Of a DNA stretch of 64,000 nucleotides, positions 11,193-24,402 are shown one piece after another. The DNA comes from Cryptomeria japonica (lineage: Eukaryota > Streptophyta > Pinopsida > Cupressales > Cupressaceae). The stretch spans positions 543,758,335-543,822,334 of the forward strand of contig NC_081412.1 of NCBI RefSeq assembly GCF_030272615.1, written 5' to 3'. The translations under genes were made by a program, and so were the position numbers. Position 1 is the stretch's first letter; each line of letters opens with the position of its first letter. The notes below the pieces were generated by a model. The model worked only from the letters and a program-made list of their open reading frames with translations. It was not told the origin of the DNA and did no database searches.

Positions 11193-14100
11193 TTAATTAA
11201 CATTGAGAGGAATATAAATAAAAGAATTAGCATTCTTTAGGTAAATATATCCCCTTCTTGAAGAAAGAATATCTTTGAGACTATGAGGATAATAGGGGAA
11301 TAATAGGAAGGTCCAGGATTCATACCTTAGGTCATAATTATCTTTTTCATCAACTACCCTATTACCTTCCCTAAAAATATGCCTAACTTTAGAATGAGTG
11401 AAGTTGCTAATCAAATCCTTGTTGTCTTCAATTAAAATTTTATTTTTTGAAAGGCATTCCTCTTTCACATTTAAGAAATCCACAATTAATCTAGAACCCC
11501 CTTTGAGGATAACATTTTGATAACTCTACTCCTTAAGTCTCCTTAGACCTTGCCAAGCACCATAAGCTTCTACTCAATTATTGAAACCTCTACAAAGATT
11601 CATGTTGAACCCTTCTATGAGGAATCCCTTGTTGTCTCTAAGAACACCCCCAACTCTAGAGATTCCTAAATTTCCTTTAGAGTAGTCATCAAAATTACAT
11701 TTAATCCACCCTTCCTCTAGGGGTGACCATTTGCACTCTTTTCTTAGGATTAAATTAGTCCAATTAATCTTCATTAGGTTTTGGTTGATCCCCCAATTCT
11801 ATTTAACTCTGATCTCTTGAAGACTCAGAAAAAAATTTGATAACCCAAAGGAAGCAACATTCATATTTTATTTAATTTGTTGTTTAATCACCTGAAAGGG
11901 AGTATTGTTGTTTCTTGAATCTTCGCAAAGGATTATTATTTAACTCCTTTCAAATATTCCACACCACAAAAGGTAGAATTTGAGACTACATACTTTGACT
12001 TATAGGATGTTTGAAAGGGCATAGACTCCATTTCTCCAAAAAACTTCTCATATTCTTAGGGGAGGGCTAGGAAACCATTAGGGTAGATAAAACTTATGTC
12101 CAAACTTCACTGACATAGGGATAATGTAGAAAAATATGATCAACATTCTCAAAGTTTATAAGAAAAAGGGAGAGTTTGTTCACAAACATAAATCCCCTTT
12201 TATTCAGATTATCAATAGTCAAAATATTACTATAGGTTGTGACCAACCAGAAATAATTAGTTTTGGGGATGAGGTTAGCAACCCAAATATTGTTCCAATT
12301 TAAATTCTCTTTCTCAAATTCCTCAATTACGTAATAGGTAGAATTGATTGAGGAAACCCATGAGGGTTGATGTTTCCAAATATAAACTCCCTTTCTTCTC
12401 ATGGAGAATAAGGAGTAGTCACCAAGATAGGTCTACAGAAAGGTATATTTTTTCTCTATTTTCTTAAGATTAGAGTCACAAATACCCTTGGCCCCTTGAA
12501 GGTAATCCTTAATTTTTTCCACCCCTAATAATTATCTTTCTAGATGGGTAATTGTGCCATAAAGTCCCTTTTTTTTGAGTTAAGAATTCCTTTACCAAAT
12601 TAAAATAATTTGCTTCCAAATGAATTAAGAGATTTGCAAAATCATCAAACTTAGGATGAGCATATGATGCTCCCATAGAAAGTCAATGGGTAGAAAAACT
12701 GGAAAAAATGATTGAATACTTAGGACTAGGCTTGGATAACACATTTAGAATCAATTACATATATCTTTATTTTCAATATTGCAATCTTTTAGCTATGTTC
12801 TTAGTTGCTTAATTTTGGTGATGTAGTCTAGGATGTGGTTAAAACCTTTTGGATCAAGATTCATTAACCTTGTATTATATATCATCCAAGAATCTTGTGT
12901 TTCTTCAATCTACAACAATCATTTTACCTTCTTTCCTTCTCACATTTTTTATTTTCAATATATTATTCCAAATTGGGAATCTTGAAGGTTGACTAGTACC
13001 ATAAATAAGGTTAGCAGGAAGGGTATTATTGAGATACTTATTCTTGATGATTCTTACCCAATCCCTATCCCCTTCAATAATTTTCCATCTAATTTTGGAT
13101 AGAATATCCTTATTAAAATGGTTTTATTTTATGGATCACAAGTCCAGCATTAATTTTTGATGTGCACACTCTATCCTAGGTGACTAGGATAATACAAGAC
13201 CTTTCTTTAGTCCCATGCCAAAGAAAATTCCTCTAGATTTTTTCAATTTTATCAGCTATAACTCCAAATATTTTGAATATAGAAAGATAGTACATGTCAT
13301 AATACTTTGTAAATGGGATTTCACCAATTGAAATTTTCTTGCAAGGCTCAATAATTTCCCTTTCCATCCTGCAAGTTTTTTTTGGAAGCTTTCAATGGGG
13401 TTATTCCAAATGTTATTAGAAGGGTATTTCATGGGAAGGGGGAGACCCAAGTAAGAATCAGGGAGTGAAGCAACATTGCATCCAATGATCTTGGTAATTT
13501 TATCTTGTAAATAAGGAAAGACATTGAAGAAGTAGATTTTGTTTTTATGGTAATTAATATGTTTTCTATATAAGTGAGCATAATTGTCCAAGATATCTCT
13601 CCAACACTTTACTTTAGAAACATATCATGGCTCTCCAAAAATAATGGTGTCATCCACAAATTGCTGATGGATAAGAGGAGGAAGATTGGAACCAACTTTG
13701 ACACCCTTGAGAACTCTCTAATCTCTACACCTTTGACCAAGGACTTCCGCAACAATTATAAATAGATAAGGTGACAGGGGTTAACCTTGCCTAAGTCCTC
13801 TACCACAAGAGAAGTAACCTTTTGGAGAGTAATTGATCACTAAATACATATGAGAGGTAACAAATTCATACATCATCTTTCAGAATCTATTTTTAAATCC
13901 ATAATTTTTAAGGACCCCAAATAGGAAATTCCAAGAAACTTTTTGATAGGCTTTGGAGATATCCAGTTTGAGAGACAAGCCCATCCTCTTACAGGATTCC
14001 ATGGAGTGGTTCAACTCATGAGTAGTGATGATAATATCCAAAATTTGTATCCCCTTAACAAAGCCTTTCTAATTATGTGAAATTATCTTACCTTGAACTA

Positions 14101-15666
14101 TTTTGACCCTATTAATAAGGATGTTAGAAATAATCTTTTAAAAGGTATTGCAAAGTTTAATAGGCCAAAAATTTTTTTGAAATTCTTGGATTTTGGGATT
14201 AGAAAAATAAAATTATAATTATTTTTTTTACGAAGTTTACTAGTTTTGAACAAATCCCTTGCTGCATTATATGCATCCATCCCCACTAGATCCCAAAATT
14301 ACTAGAACAAGGATAGGCAAATCCATCTGATCTTGGGGATTTAAAGGCACTAAACAAGAATACCACCTCTCACTTCCTAAAAGGAAACATTTGAAGTTAG
14401 ATGTTTAAGGTTTAGGTTAGTAATCACCTTATTACTAACTTCCAACATCCCAAAAGGGTTCAAGAAGTTGTTTTGAACATTATTCCGAGAATAGGCCAAA
14501 GAGACATCCATCATAGTGATCTCCTCATTATAGTCCGTATGAGTTCCATGATCCCTTTGAAGTCTTTAAATCTTGTTCCTACTCTTATTCTTCATATAAA
14601 ATTAATAAACTAATTTGGTGTTTCTATCCCCTATAGTTAGCCATTGAACACGAGACTTTTGTTTCCAAAACACCTATTCCAATTTATTAAGTTTGATCCA
14701 TTGGTCTCTTATGGGTTTGTCCTCCATACAATCCTCTACCTATCATTCTATCCTAACTCTAATCTATCTTGGATAGATTTAAGCTTTGATATAATTAGTT
14801 TCTTAGAACTAAAGATGTTACCAAATGAGATTTTATTCCACCCATTAACTTTATCCTTGATTATCTTTAACTTCTGGGCCACTTGAAAAATGTGTATTCC
14901 ATCAACTAGAGTGCTCCACCATTCCACAAGCTTCCTGAAATCTAGGTAGAAACTCCACATGATCTCATATCCAAAAGGAAAGGGTCCTTTCTTTAATCCT
15001 TCCTCCTAGGAGAGAGTAATAGCATTATTGTTAGACGTTGTCCACATTATCCTAATTGCTTGTGACCAAAAACCCATCCAATCTAACTTGGATTAGAGAA
15101 TGACCCTACCTCCTATTTGACCAAGTAAATTGGGATCCTTGTAATCCTTTATCCATTATACCCACAACAAAAATAAAATCAGCCAAATCACTCATGCTTT
15201 TGAAAAGTCATCAGAACCTCCTAGTTTTTCTAAAGGGTATAAGGAGAAAATAAATTCTCCACCTAACATCCACAAATCAATTGGGCTACTTAGGATAAGA
15301 GAGGCATGATAGTTCCAAAGAGACGCTCTGAGAGATCTAACATTTGGAGCATAGATGCTAATAAGATTCCACCCTTGACGAATATTCAGGTTTTGTATCC
15401 TAATAATTAAACTATTCTTGGATGAGTGCCACAAGTTCCTAGATAAGGAGGCCAAATTCCAAAGATTGTAAATTCCACCTGAACCACCCTCAAATCACCA
15501 ACATGAAAATCAATATATTCTTAATAATTTTTTGGAGCACTTCACTTTTAAATTTAGTTTCTTGAAGGAAGAGAATATCAACCCCCTACTCCAACAATGT
15601 GCATTTGATCATATCTTTCTTAACAAGGCTATTTAAGCCTCTCATATTCTAGGACATGATCTTCAT
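11193..15666 (-). pseudogene. LINE ORF2: endonuclease, reverse transcriptase, zf-RVT, RNase H
   Basis: It opens at 15,666 with MKIMS and RGLNSLVKKDMIK, then DILFLQETKF, the start of an AP-type endonuclease. The endonuclease continues with LISIYAPN and DLWMLGGEF (15,192-15,455). The reverse transcriptase has GRGLRQG, a stop in place of the usual Asp, then PLSPYLF (about 13,760-13,800). Its catalytic box FVDDTII lies at 13,640-13,660, followed by LPDSYLGLPLP (13,256-13,591). A zf-RVT region lies at 12,094-12,402 (NIWVANLIPKTNYFWL). RNase H lies at 11,193-11,774 (EGWIKCNFDD, GGVLRDNKGF). The enzyme would nick DNA and copy LINE RNA at the nick. Many stops make it dead. Confidence 0.85.
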
Positions 15667-15849
15667 CTAAAAAAATAAGTAAAATAGCTAATCTTTGATC
15701 TTCTAGAAGGTCTCCTCACCTAAGGATAACTCAACCAAACATTTCCTTTTCTTTTTTTGAGTCTGAGAGACCATCAAGTGTCCTCTTCTTCCTACTATCC
15801 ATCTACTTGGAAGCATCCATGCTTCTTGTGTCCTTGTGAAAAGGTTTGC

Positions 15850-17560
15850 CTAGCTTGGCATCCCCTTCCACATCCACCTTCCTTTTTGGGGGGTTTGACA
15901 CCAACCTACATACATCCACTGCATTTCTGAATCATCCTCTTCTAGAATCTTCTTTGATTTACTAGGAGGAAATGTATAAATAAATCCCAAGAGGGTTATA
16001 TTATCTTTTAAATTCTTAGAGCACATATCTAGATTAATATTTTTTTCTATTTCCTCACTCAAGAATCTAAAAGGTTTCACATTCTCAATATTACTAGTAC
16101 TAGACAACATCTCCTAGCTCTTAGCATCCTTTTGGGTCTTCAAAGGAATATTTTCATTCAAGATTTGACATACTAATTATTAAGTTTATGGTCCAATTGA
16201 TTACCTCCAATATCCAAACTCATGTTATCAATTTGTGTTGTCTTTCTATCTAAGAAACTTATATCCACCACAACCTGATTGTCTTCTATAATAGTGCTCT
16301 CCTTTGATTGTCAAATCATATTTTTCTTTTTCTCTTTTCGGTCTTCTTCCATTAGTGTGATTGTTACCTTAGGATTTTCAATCTAAGGTAAACCAAAGTT
16401 AACCCTAGCTTTAAACTATTCCTCTATATGTTGCTATATAAACTGATCTAGCTATGACATGAGGACATAGTCAAATCATTCATCTATTTATTTTTGTTTT
16501 CTTTGTGAGTCTTCTCCACCTCAACAACTACTGGAATACCATGAACAATCTCACCAATCAAAGGTAGCTTAGAGATCTTATTAAAATCAATATTCAAAGC
16601 AGAATATACTAGAGGAACATTGTTAGGAGATGACTATTTACTTACATTCTATTTCTTGCAATCATTCCTAAAATGTCCATACTTTCTATAGACTTGACAA
16701 TAAGCTCTTTCATTTTCATATTCAATAGGCTAAAGCCAAGAACAAAATCTTAAGTGAAGGGTTACATGAGTGGGAAGGATAGAGTTGGCATCCACATTAA
16801 CACAAATCCTAGAAAAAATAAGCCTAGATTTGTTTTAGGTTATTCTATACACTGTCAGAAGACTCTCAAATGATTCAACAATCCTTTAAGGATACTAGAG
16901 GTACAAAAATCTAGGGAGACACTTGGGAGATGAATCCAAGTTGGAGCCACAACCTCAAGATCCTTCGTAGGGTCTAACCCTGGCTTCCATTTGCATAAAG
17001 AAAGAAACTTTTGAAAGTTACTACCATAGGTACAAGGGCCTTCTATGAGAATCTTGACTAAATATTATTGATTCACAAAGATAAAGAGAAATAATTCATT
17101 TTCTATAGCACTAATATTAAGACTATCAATATTAGGAGAGAAGGCTATGAACATACAAACCAAAGAAAATCTTAGCTCAACAATAGAGATATTTAGAAAA
17201 TCATTAGGGACCTCCACCGATTGGCCTTGGATTTTTCAAGATCCCACTAGCTCAGTTTGGGGGTTAACTTTAACCATTTGGGGAAGATTGTATCCCAATA
17301 TTTTTTCAATAAATATTGCAAGTTCCTTTTTAGAGAAGCATGAATCCAACTAATATGGAAGGGAAGTTAGAGGAAGTATAAAAAATCTTTGATCTACCAC
17401 AATAGGGGCGTCAGTATTCTAACCCAAAGTAGTGAAGACAACACGAGCCCCATTACTAGAGGCAACCAAAGATGGGGATGCCCGCAGGAGCCCTCCATCC
17501 ATCACTCCCATTAGGAAGCAGAATCGAGTAGGACTAGACACAAGCACTTGGGAAAGAAAC
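15850..17560 (-). pseudogene. LINE ORF1 (DUF4283-like region plus zinc knuckle)
   Basis: The minus-strand reading around 16,890-17,380 has the pattern of the DUF4283 region of plant LINE ORF1: LAIFIEKILGYNLP, then LRFSLVCMFIAF, then WKPGLDP. At 16,658-16,699 it reads CQVYRKYGHFRNDC, a CCHC knuckle in which the second cysteine has become tyrosine. A basic and acidic linker follows to about 15,850. In LINEs, ORF1 binds the element RNA. In-frame stops are frequent, so it is not functional. Confidence 0.7.
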
Positions 17561-17563
17561 CCT

Positions 17564-18285
17564 AGCAGAGTAGAAAAGCCTTAATATAGCTTTCAATGTT
17601 CTCATCATACCACATTCTCAAGTTCTCAAACTTGTGCTTCAAATTTGTCAAATTTCCTTGCTTTGTCTTCTCATCACCTTCATATATACACTACTCATCT
17701 TCTACTAAACTTATTTAGTAGCAAACTTCAACTCAAAAACTTTAGCAAAAACCACATCATTAAACAGAAGACAATTGCAACTTTAGCCTTCACATTGTTC
17801 TCATGTGCCTTAAGCTCATCCAAAGTTTGAGGACCATTTATTGGAGCATTATACCTATTCTTGATACTTTCTCATATTGTAGTCAATAGATATTCCAAGT
17901 GAAATTTCATTATTTCCATAATATAGCAGAGTAGAAAATCCTTAATATAGCTTCCAATGTTTTCATAATAAGACATTATTAGGCTCTCAAACTTGTGCTT
18001 CAAATTTTTCAACTTTCCTTGCTTTGTCTTCTCATCACCTTCATATACACTACTTAGCTTCTACCAAACTTCTTTAGCAAACTTCAACTCAAAAACTTTA
18101 GCAAAAACCACATCACTTAAACAGAAGACAATTGCAACTTTAGCCTTCACTTTTTTTATCATGTGCCTTAACCTCATCTAGAGTTTGAGGACCATTTATT
18201 GGAGCATTATACCCATTCTTGATACTTTCCCATATTGCAGTCAAAAGAGATTCCAAGTGAAATTCCATAATTTCCTTCTAATAAG
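17564..18285 (-). repeat. 361-bp tandem duplication of a Copia gag fragment
   Basis: Two adjacent diverged copies (17,564-17,924 and 17,925-about 18,285) each begin AGCAGAGTAGAAAA. They share CTTTGTCTTCTCATCACCTT and GTTTGAGGACCATTTATTGG in the same order. The divergence by eye shows the duplication is not recent. Confidence 0.85.
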
Positions 18286-18350
18286 AGTAACATGTGCCAT
18301 TGACCCTCCATGCTTTAAAATTAACTTCCTTTGCCACTCTAGATCTTACT
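17600..18350 (-). pseudogene. Copia gag (UBN2 domain) remnant, partly duplicated
   Basis: Minus-strand readings include AIWESIKNGY, then NGPQTLDEVKAHDKK, then FAKEVW, KLSSVYEGDEKTKQGKLKN and SYYENIGSYIKDF. This is the order and wording of the UBN2 (gag-polypeptide of LTR Copia) domain. Both units of the tandem duplication carry the middle part; only the right unit is joined to the upstream sequence and the primer-binding site. Stops are present, and no pol region follows because the LINE begins immediately to the left. It is the truncated 5' end of a Copia element. Confidence 0.75.
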
Positions 18351-18380
18351 CAAGAGGTTAATCTTTTTAAGAGGAACCAA

Positions 18381-18392
18381 GATCTAATACCA
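18381..18392 (-). other. Primer-binding site of the Copia remnant
   Basis: The minus strand reads TGGTATTAGATC, two bases off the initiator tRNA-Met site TGGTATCAGAGC. It lies two bases inside the TGTTAAAACA edge of the LTR to the right and about 40-100 bases upstream of the gag remnant. Confidence 0.7.
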
Positions 18393-18394
18393 AT

Positions 18395-19650
18395 TGTTAA
18401 AACACCACAAGATTGAGAGGTGGAGTGAATCAATCTAGACCTCAAATTATTTTTAATCTATTAAACTTCAAGTGACACTTAACTTATTATTGCAATTACC
18501 AAACATGAAAGAAAAAACAACAACATACACATGAACACCAAATTTACATAAAAAACCCTAAACAAGAAAAAAACATAGTGATAATTACACTCACAATATG
18601 AATAATTGATTACAATGTTTAGGCTAGAGGCCAAGGAGCTCACTACCCCATAAAGGACTTGCAAGACTAAGGTGGAAAACCTTAGGGAAAGATAGAAAGG
18701 ACTCATTGTACTAAGACTCACTATCTCACCCAGGCAAAATACAAATGAGTGCATTAGCTACCAAAAGGAACACACCTACTTTCAACAGGCATAGAGGATC
18801 AATGAATTGAAATGAACAAGATATCCGAATAATGAAATTATCCTTGAACCATTGTGTCAAGTGACCAAATCATGGCAAACACATCTTACTACAAACACTA
18901 TTTTAATTCTCTTCTCAAGAATATTTCCAATTTTTGCAATATCAAATCTTATTATGCGTCAATCACATCTTCTTCACATCAATTTAAATTTATCCCACAT
19001 ACAAATTCTACATCTGCACTCCTATATATACAATATAATTCATTAAAACCGTAGTTAAGGGTTGCCATCGATAAAATAAATATTATTACATAAATTCAGC
19101 CATGTAGACATATAACATCAAATTCGATCCACTTCAGGAAATAGATAGGTACCAAACACATTGCCCTACATTATTTCAAAATTATTGCAATTAATTTCAC
19201 ACTATAACATATCCTCAAAGATCAACAGAAAATGAAATGTGTAGATAAACAATGTAGCACACTAACTAGTCAAACCAAAAACATCTTCCAATACAAAAAA
19301 CTCAATGTGTATCTATGCACACCATGATGAAATCCATGTAAACCTTAAAACACAACCACCAAAGAATATATGAACAAAAGGACAATAATGTAGATAGGAT
19401 ACACCACCACAGTCAACTAAGAACTAAACCAGCTGACATAATTGAGCTCAAAAAACCATAACTTTACTTTCCAATCAAAACAACACTAGAAAATTGAGCT
19501 TGAATACTGCACAGATTAGATAAACATGTCCTCAAAGCGACAACACCTGGATCCACAAATTAGATAACCCCCAAGCATTCTCTAGACCAATTCTGATAGA
19601 ACACAATTGTTAGAAACTACAACAATAAACTCCACCATCTGAGTAATAAA
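18395..19650 (-). repeat. Probable 5' LTR of the Copia remnant (outer edge uncertain)
   Basis: It begins TGTTAAAACACCACAAGATT directly after the primer-binding site, as an LTR inner edge should. The outer (right) boundary could not be fixed because no second LTR is present in the window; 19,650 is a placeholder. No coding sequence is seen in it. Confidence 0.4.
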
Positions 19651-22600
19651 GAACCCGTAAACTTGGTAGTATAATATACACAAATAATAAACATTATATC
19701 TAGAACCACACTCTATAATCTTCACATACCATAGGAATGCAAATAATTCTTCCAATGGTACATTAAAAACTCTTTCCTACATATTTGAAATTTACACTAC
19801 ACCATATTTTTGAAAATGCCTCAATATCACTTCTTGTCCACACAACAACATCATAACATACATCTCTAGACCATTTAAAACACATAGTGACAGCAATGGT
19901 AAGACAAGACTTGTTTAAATCAATGACAACACATCATAACAACTCAATTTTCCAACAAATTTTAGTGTCCTAAATTGTATCCTCATACATTTCACTCTCA
20001 TTTAATGATAAATTTGGTGATTTTCCACTCATGCTTTGATTCATGATTGATTGTGATTAAGGCATAGCCAAATATGGAAGCTCAACACTAATTCAAGGTC
20101 ATTGTCATAGATTTTGGTGCTCAAGATATAAGGTTTACAACATCTAGCACCCTAGTCCTCTGGGCTATAATTCATGGCACCCTATTCCTCCTAGTCTATA
20201 GAACCTAGCATAATGGTCTAGTCAAATCATGCACAAATTTGAACCTCTAATGGTTGGCAAGTTGTTTAGTGAGAAAGTGCTCCTCGATGATGTCTTTGTT
20301 CATATTTTCAACATATTTCATGAAGTTGTGTATAAAGACAATGTCCAACCCTCATTTGATCAATCTTACTACTAGCATTTAATTCTAATTCACACTCCAA
20401 TTGAGAAAATAAATCAGTCATCTTGAAGGTAGTGAAGGAAAAGTCTAAAGTTAATAATTCAAGTTAGCATCCATGATCAAGTTTATGTGTTTTCTCCTTG
20501 AGTGAAGGCATTCATGAAATTCTACCAAGAAACATCAATATTTATTAAGACTTCAAGGCAAGAGGATCAAATCAAAGGTATCATATGTCAATTTCACATT
20601 TCCTTAAGGTTTTTAGCTTCTTCCTATTAAAAGTAATCTCTCTTTTCTAATCATTTTTGTTGTAGTAGAGGTTAATTCCTACCGATGGTTTGACTTATGA
20701 AAACCCTTATACAACCCAACACTTTTCCTCTCTTTACTATGTGTAGGTTTCATATTTGACAACAAATAGTGGTAGATTCAAAGAGTGTATACCGAGACAC
20801 ATAGTTTCACATTCTAAAAAAGAAGAAGTCCCTAGTCTATAGAGTGACGCTTTAGTGATAGACACTTTTTCACTAAAATTTTGGGAGAATGATGTATAGA
20901 GAACACTAATCCAGAATCTGCACATCACAATTAATGAAAATACATCTAGTCTAAGAAACTTCACTACATAGACTAAACCTTTAGGTCCATAAGTCATACA
21001 CAAGTTCCTTTTTACACATCCTTTTCAAATGTGAGCTTACTTTTTGATTTTCAATTCTATGTTTATGCTAGTTCTTGTCAATTCCCTTGTTTCTGCATTA
21101 TTTATTGTCTTCATCATATCCAATCACATCAATACAAAAAAGATAATAATCAATCACAAGTGCACATATCTTCTAAGGAAATAAATTTCTGCCTAATTGG
21201 TTGCTCTACAATTAAATTGATGGGATTGGAAATAATTCCTCATTTGCATGTTTAGACTAGTAAACACCCATTTCTCTACTTTTCAAACATATACATAAAA
21301 TCTAGTTTTGGGGATTCTACCTCTAAATCCCCATTAGGTTTCATGACCCTCAGACCCGTAACTAAGGGTGATCCATTTGAACCCTACAAGGGGGTACCTT
21401 TCCTTGGAACCTCACACACTCAACTATCAAAAAAAATATTATTATTGCAAGATTTAGACACCATTTTCCTAACCCTTTAGAACTTAAAGTTTGTGCCTAA
21501 GATCTTATCCATTTTTATATTTGATATGTCTTTCCTTTTTATAGCAATTATTTTATGTAATTTATCACTCAATTTTAGATTAGTACAAAAAATTTTACCC
21601 TAACATAGAGAATAGGAGGTCATCAAAATTTATTACCAAATGAAAGAAAGTAGAGGTGTGGAGCATGCTTCCTACACTAATCCATGAGAGAAGGTATGTG
21701 CAAAATTTTAATTAATCATATAACTATAAAAAGTTCAAATCAAAAGAAATATACTATTAAATAATGACAAGTATGTGGGAAAAATAGTTTAAGAAGAGAA
21801 ACCCACACTCTAAAGTAATTTAATGCATTATCAATAGTTAAATATTACAATACACTTGCAAAGTTTAAGGTTTTTTAGGAGTGTCACTAATGAATTATGT
21901 AGAGTAATTATGAAAACACATTATAATACTTACAAAAATTACTATTAAAACTTCCATATCAAGAACCCAACAAATAAAAGAAAAAAATACATGAAACTAT
22001 TAAATAATAATAGAAAATTAGAGCTAAAAATACACAATATTTGGTTCCCAAATTCCTAGTTAGAAATCTAACACCAAACCCAAGATTAGTCCACATGAAA
22101 AAGATAACATATTCCTTCTACCTCTCATAAGTTCAATCATAATCTACTCACCAAATTCATCAATCCATTTTGGCTCCATTATCTCCATTCAAAGTTGTCT
22201 TATGATGTTTGATAACATGTTTTACAAGATGGTCAAAAAATGCAACTGGATCTTAGATCTCTTTTATGTATCATAGATATTCATAGATATTTAATGTGAG
22301 GCCTAATTTTTGGAGCTCATAACTTTTAATTTGAGAGGCCTTTTAGGACACCTTTTTATAAAATTGTACAGATCAAAGAGATTTAAATATTGTTCATATT
22401 TAGAAGAGATCCCAAACAAAGAGAAATAATTATTATCCAAACAACATGAAATATTTATTTTGGCAAAAAATGACCTCTATATACGCCAAAAATTATTTTT
22501 TATTCTATAATCTAAGAAGTTATGTAATTTTTATTATCTTAAGGTTGGAAGCAAGGTTGATACACTTTTTCTATCAAAATTTGATAAATATAATTGAAAA

Positions 22601-24300
22601 TACTTGGTTTAATTTTGTGGTTAATAGATAGTTGTCTACTATTTTGATAATAACATTTGAACCATAATTTAGAATACTTATTTATTATATGCATTAGGAA
22701 AAAAATGAAAATTGAATTGGGTTGTCCTTATGATTTGATGGTTTGATTTTGAGCATGATGGATTCAATCTCTAGTGCTATAAATTTGATATACCATGAAC
22801 TAACCTATACTAGTTAAGTATAGACATTCAAAACTTGTTCTTCCTAAATTCTAAAGGATATAGTGATTAAAAGCATCTTAAGATTATTGGTGGGTGATTA
22901 GGATTAAGCTCAAGTAGATTAGATCCTTGGACTGACCTACTTTATAGATTGAGTGAAGATTCAAAGATAATATACACAAACATGTACATAGCCTATATGT
23001 AGGTAATATATATTCTAATTTCTTTTTCCTTAAAAAAGTGTATTCGAATGATTTCTCCTTACTTTATCATATGAAATAATTGCATAATAAATATATTTAA
23101 ATATTAAAATATATATTAAATTGATTTACAATAGTATGTAGAAATTACAATTATTTTATAGTTTAAAATATTTAATAATTTAAATTGAATAATAAATTAA
23201 TAATTTTAAAATGTAATAAATATTTTAAAATAGATATAAATATGTAATACAATAATAAAAATTAAATAATAAATAGGAAAAGTAAAATTAAAAATAAATA
23301 AAGATAAGGGGCAACTTGTTAATATACATATATAAAATGAGAACTAAACATGTTTAAAAAGTAGATTTGAGATAAAATCATGATTAGCACCCTAACTTCA
23401 CACTTCTCAAAATCTTATGTGGATGTTTCAAAATTTTCTCAATTTATGTAGTAGCTTGCTTGTCAAGTCCCCTACTTAAAAATTTTGTTTCAAGTCCACA
23501 TGGTTAAATATGATGCCACATTAGCATGCATTTTTGTGAAGATGTCCAAAATGGTCCCAAATTGTGATAGGACCAATAGGTGTGCACTAAGTCATGTTTA
23601 CTTGTGTGCTGATGTGGCGTCACATGATTGGTTACTTTTTGAATTTTAGAGGTACTTTTTTGGAGATAAGCATTGACATGACATTTTTAAAGCACCACTA
23701 TCGATCTCATTTTGTCCAAATACTATAGCATGTATTGATACCCTGTCACTTATTGACCCCTCTACTCTAGTTAATATCTAAAATAATAAATAAATTAAAA
23801 AAAAAAAACACTTGTTATTAATATATAAGTAAATAAACTTAAAGTTAAATGAAAATATAAACATTTCACTATTAATGAGTGGAGTATCAATGGTCTCGCT
23901 GAGTTTTTAGAGGCATGAATTATTGTATTATTCTATTCTTTCTACATCTATTTTTTATGACACCTATGTTACATCTAAGATACACCTTCGTAACATCCAA
24001 GATGCACCTAAACACTATTTATTAACTAATTGAAAATCAAATATGATAATCTTTTAATTTTTCAATCAATAATTTAGTATTCCATTCTTTCTTGTCAACA
24101 ACGTTTATATAACGTCTAAAAGGCACATTTGACCATATTATTTGAAAATCTGATCTCTCTTTAGATATTGTCTCTCTTTGGAAATGGTAATAAGTTTAGC
24201 GAATTGTAGCAACGTGTATAGGTTTGGAAAATTGTAGCGAGTACGGATTCACACCATAACGTGAGGCCTCCGCATGGTTGACTCGGTCCTTTTAACACCC
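19651..24300. other. Gene-poor AT-rich interval upstream of the GLR gene
   Basis: No gene is supported. The sequence becomes very AT-rich between about 22,950 and 23,340. A short protein-like plus-strand string (around 20,245-20,370, MVGKLFSEKVLLDDVFVHIF) has no recognised family. Probable decayed repeats fill the rest. Confidence 0.5.
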
Positions 24301-24330
24301 ATCCTGCCATCGGAGGAGATGACTGAACAT

Positions 24331-24340
24331 TTTATATAGA
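24331..24340 (+). promoter_or_regulatory. TATA-like element of the GLR gene
   Basis: TTTATATAGA lies about 65 bases upstream of the chosen ATG at 24,403, a plausible distance for a plant TATA box and a short leader. This is positional inference only. Confidence 0.45.
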
Positions 24341-24402
24341 AATTAATGAAGCAAATTTTCTAGTGTTGTATTATTCATATTACCTCAACATAATTAAAGA
24401 TT

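Larger units (their letters stand above)
11190..17560 (-). mobile_element. Decayed LINE (plant L1-like), nearly full length
   Basis: Reading the minus strand from 17,560 leftwards: ORF1 with a nucleic-acid-binding region and zinc knuckle, then ORF2 with endonuclease, reverse transcriptase, RVT-type zinc-binding region and RNase H. That is the canonical order of plant L1-like LINEs. All domains contain stops or frameshifts. The 5' end abuts a Copia gag remnant at 17,564, so the LINE seems to lie in, or beside, that element. The 3' poly(A) end and target-site duplication were not identified. Confidence 0.85.
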
